Source: an uncultured Bacteroides sp. (GTDB lineage Bacteria; Bacteroidota; Bacteroidia; Bacteroidales; Bacteroidaceae). Taken from it: a stretch of DNA of 24,427 nt. Shown here piece by piece: positions 23,145-24,427 of the stretch (within the stretch, counting starts at the first letter, position 1; each line of letters opens with the position of its first letter). The notes beneath the pieces are model-generated. The model was not told where the DNA came from. It was given only the letters and a program-made list of their open reading frames with translations, and ran no database searches. Location of the stretch: contig NZ_CAJTSC010000044.1 in the NCBI RefSeq assembly GCF_910578895.1, positions 1 to 24,427 of the forward strand, written 5' to 3'. The translations under genes were made by a program, and so were the position numbers.

Positions 23145-24212
23145 ATGAAAAAGCATAATTTCAATGCAGGACCTTCTATTCTCCCGCGCGAGGTGATAGA
23201 GGATACGGCGAAGGCTATTTTAGATTTCAATGGATCCGGTCTCTCTCTGATGGAGATTAGCCACCGTGCTAAAGACTTCCAGCCCGTAGTGGACGAGGCC
23301 GTAGCACTGTTCAAAGAACTACTTGACATTCCCGAAGGCTATTCGGTACTGTTCCTGGGTGGTGGCGCAAGCCTGGAGTTCTGCATGGTGCCCTTCAACT
23401 TCCTCGAAAAGAAAGCCGCTTACCTCAACACGGGTGTGTGGGCAAAGAAGGCGATGAAAGAAGCCAAAGGTTTTGGCGAGGTTGTAGAAGTTGCCTCTTC
23501 TGCTGAAGCCACCTATACTTATATTCCGAAAGATTACACAGTGCCGGCAGATGCGGATTATTTCCATATCACTACCAACAATACCATCTATGGTACGGAA
23601 CTGAAAGAAGACCTGGACGTAAACGTGCCTATGATTGCCGATATGTCGTCCGATATTTTCTCCCGTCCTATCGATGTGTCTAAATATATCTGTATTTACG
23701 GCGGTGCACAGAAGAATCTGGCTCCTTCGGGCGTGACATTCGTTATCGTGAAGAATGATGCGCTGGGTAAGGTATCGCGTTACATCCCCACGATGCTGAA
23801 CTATCAGACTCACATCGATGGCGGTTCGATGTTCAATACTCCGCCGGTTGTGCCCATCTATGCGGCATTGCAGACTTTGCGCTGGATCAAGGGTCAAGGA
23901 GGCGTGAAAGAAATGGAGCGTCGCGCTATCGAAAAGTCCGATATGTTGTATGCCGAGATAGACCGTAACAAGATGTTCGTAGGTACTGCCGCTAAGGAAG
24001 ACCGTTCGCGCATGAACATCTGTTTCGTAATGGCTCCCGAATACAAGGAACTGGAGGCAGACTTCCTGAAATTCGCTACCGAAAGGGGCATGGTCGGTAT
24101 CAAGGGACACCGTTCCGTAGGCGGTTTCCGTGCATCTTGCTACAACGCCATGCCGAAAGAAAGCATACAGGCTTTGATAGACTGCATGCAGGAATTTGAG
24201 AAACTTCATTAA
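23145..24212 (+). CDS. serC: Phosphoserine aminotransferase
   Basis: This 355-residue cytoplasmic PLP enzyme converts 3-phosphohydroxypyruvate plus glutamate to phosphoserine in serine synthesis, and also acts in pyridoxal phosphate synthesis in many bacteria. The N-terminus KKHNFNAGPSILPREV and the stretch LEISH-like LMEISHRAKDF are family signatures. The PLP lysine is K190 in YGGAQKNLAPSG, and GHRSVGGFRASCYNA near the C-terminus is the usual substrate-binding region. Length is typical (about 360). ATG 23145 is chosen because it precedes the family start; an upstream TTG at 23121 would add 8 residues. The usual partner serA is not within the 215 bases that remain, where a palindrome may end the transcript. 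Confidence 0.96.
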   Translation: MKKHNFNAGPSILPREVIEDTAKAILDFNGSGLSLMEISHRAKDFQPVVDEAVALFKELLDIPEGYSVLFLGGGASLEFCMVPFNFLEKKAAYLNTGVWAKKAMKEAKGFGEVVEVASSAEATYTYIPKDYTVPADADYFHITTNNTIYGTELKEDLDVNVPMIADMSSDIFSRPIDVSKYICIYGGAQKNLAPSGVTFVIVKNDALGKVSRYIPTMLNYQTHIDGGSMFNTPPVVPIYAALQTLRWIKGQGGVKEMERRAIEKSDMLYAEIDRNKMFVGTAAKEDRSRMNICFVMAPEYKELEADFLKFATERGMVGIKGHRSVGGFRASCYNAMPKESIQALIDCMQEFEKLH

Positions 24213-24258
24213 TAATATTGTTTCACCACAGATTACGCGGATTTTCATCACGGTTAAG

Positions 24259-24322
24259 TTTTAGACAGAAAAACAAAAAGACAAAAAGAGAGAAATAGGT
24301 TCTTTTGTCTTTCTGTCTAAAA
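24259..24322. repeat. Inverted repeat downstream of serC, possible terminator
   Basis: TTTTAGACAG (24259-24268) pairs with CTGTCTAAAA (24313-24322), and AAAGACAAAA (24277-24286) pairs with TTTTGTCTTT (24303-24312). The left side carries 8 extra bases as a bulge. There is no T run after it on the plus strand, so it is a poor intrinsic terminator for serC. The rest of the window (24323-24427) holds no gene start that I can support. Confidence 0.6.
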
Positions 24323-24427
24323 ATAAGAGCCTGTTTAAATTTTATTCAGCATTATTTTGAGAGTTCTTTTCGAGGATGTTTTTCAATTTTTATGAGGAGC
24401 ATAACGGGTTATGTGACGAATAAAAAG

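Noticed and set aside
1..24427. CRISPR array, rRNA genes or complete insertion sequences
   Set aside because: No regularly spaced repeats, rRNA sequence or transposase frame was seen anywhere in the window.

Overview
The window looks like a Bacteroides chromosome. Evidence: several upstream regions carry the Bacteroidetes promoter form (TTTG about 19-22 bp before TAnnTTTG), most genes lack a Shine-Dalgarno sequence, there is a TonB receptor with a CarboxypepD_reg-like N-terminus, acidic residues follow the lipoprotein cysteines, and the protein families (NQR complex, SerC, two-subunit-type carboxyltransferase) are typical of the genus. I cannot name the species.

Layout. (1) 1-432: the 5' end of a minus-strand tyrosine integrase runs off the left edge and faces away from a tRNA-Lys(UUU). 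The gap between them is rich in repeats, so this is probably the end of an integrative element inserted at the tRNA 3' end. (2) 686-2383: ettA, an ABC-F translation factor. (3) 2609-9422: a TonB-dependent outer-membrane receptor, a large lipoprotein with several OB-like repeats, and a DNA/RNA non-specific endonuclease lipoprotein. Together they suggest an envelope system for capturing and cutting extracellular nucleic acid. (4) 9699-12167: an orphan ECF sigma factor and a pyruvate carboxylase subunit B/oxaloacetate decarboxylase alpha-like protein whose biotinyl-like domain lacks the biotin lysine. (5) 12271-15054: divergent genes for a BamA-like barrel protein (minus) and an exported bleomycin-hydrolase-type C1 peptidase (plus). 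(6) 15206-21233: a complete nqrABCDEF operon for the Na+-translocating NADH:quinone reductase. (7) 21405-22817: a DbpA-like helicase with DEFD in place of DEAD and a short tandem-repeat insert. (8) 23145-24212: serC, then a palindromic tail.

A family of AT-rich palindromic intergenic repeats (core GAATTATGAATTTTGAAT) follows the carboxyltransferase gene and sits in three of the five nqr gaps. One copy abuts nqrC and appears to leave that gene with a TTG start.

Most of the window is ordinary core genome. The best candidate for an undescribed system is the receptor/OB-lipoprotein/nuclease locus. Next in interest are the integrase-tRNA junction, the intergenic repeat family with its effect on nqrC, the biotin-less carboxyltransferase, and crossed inverted repeats upstream of the sigma factor.
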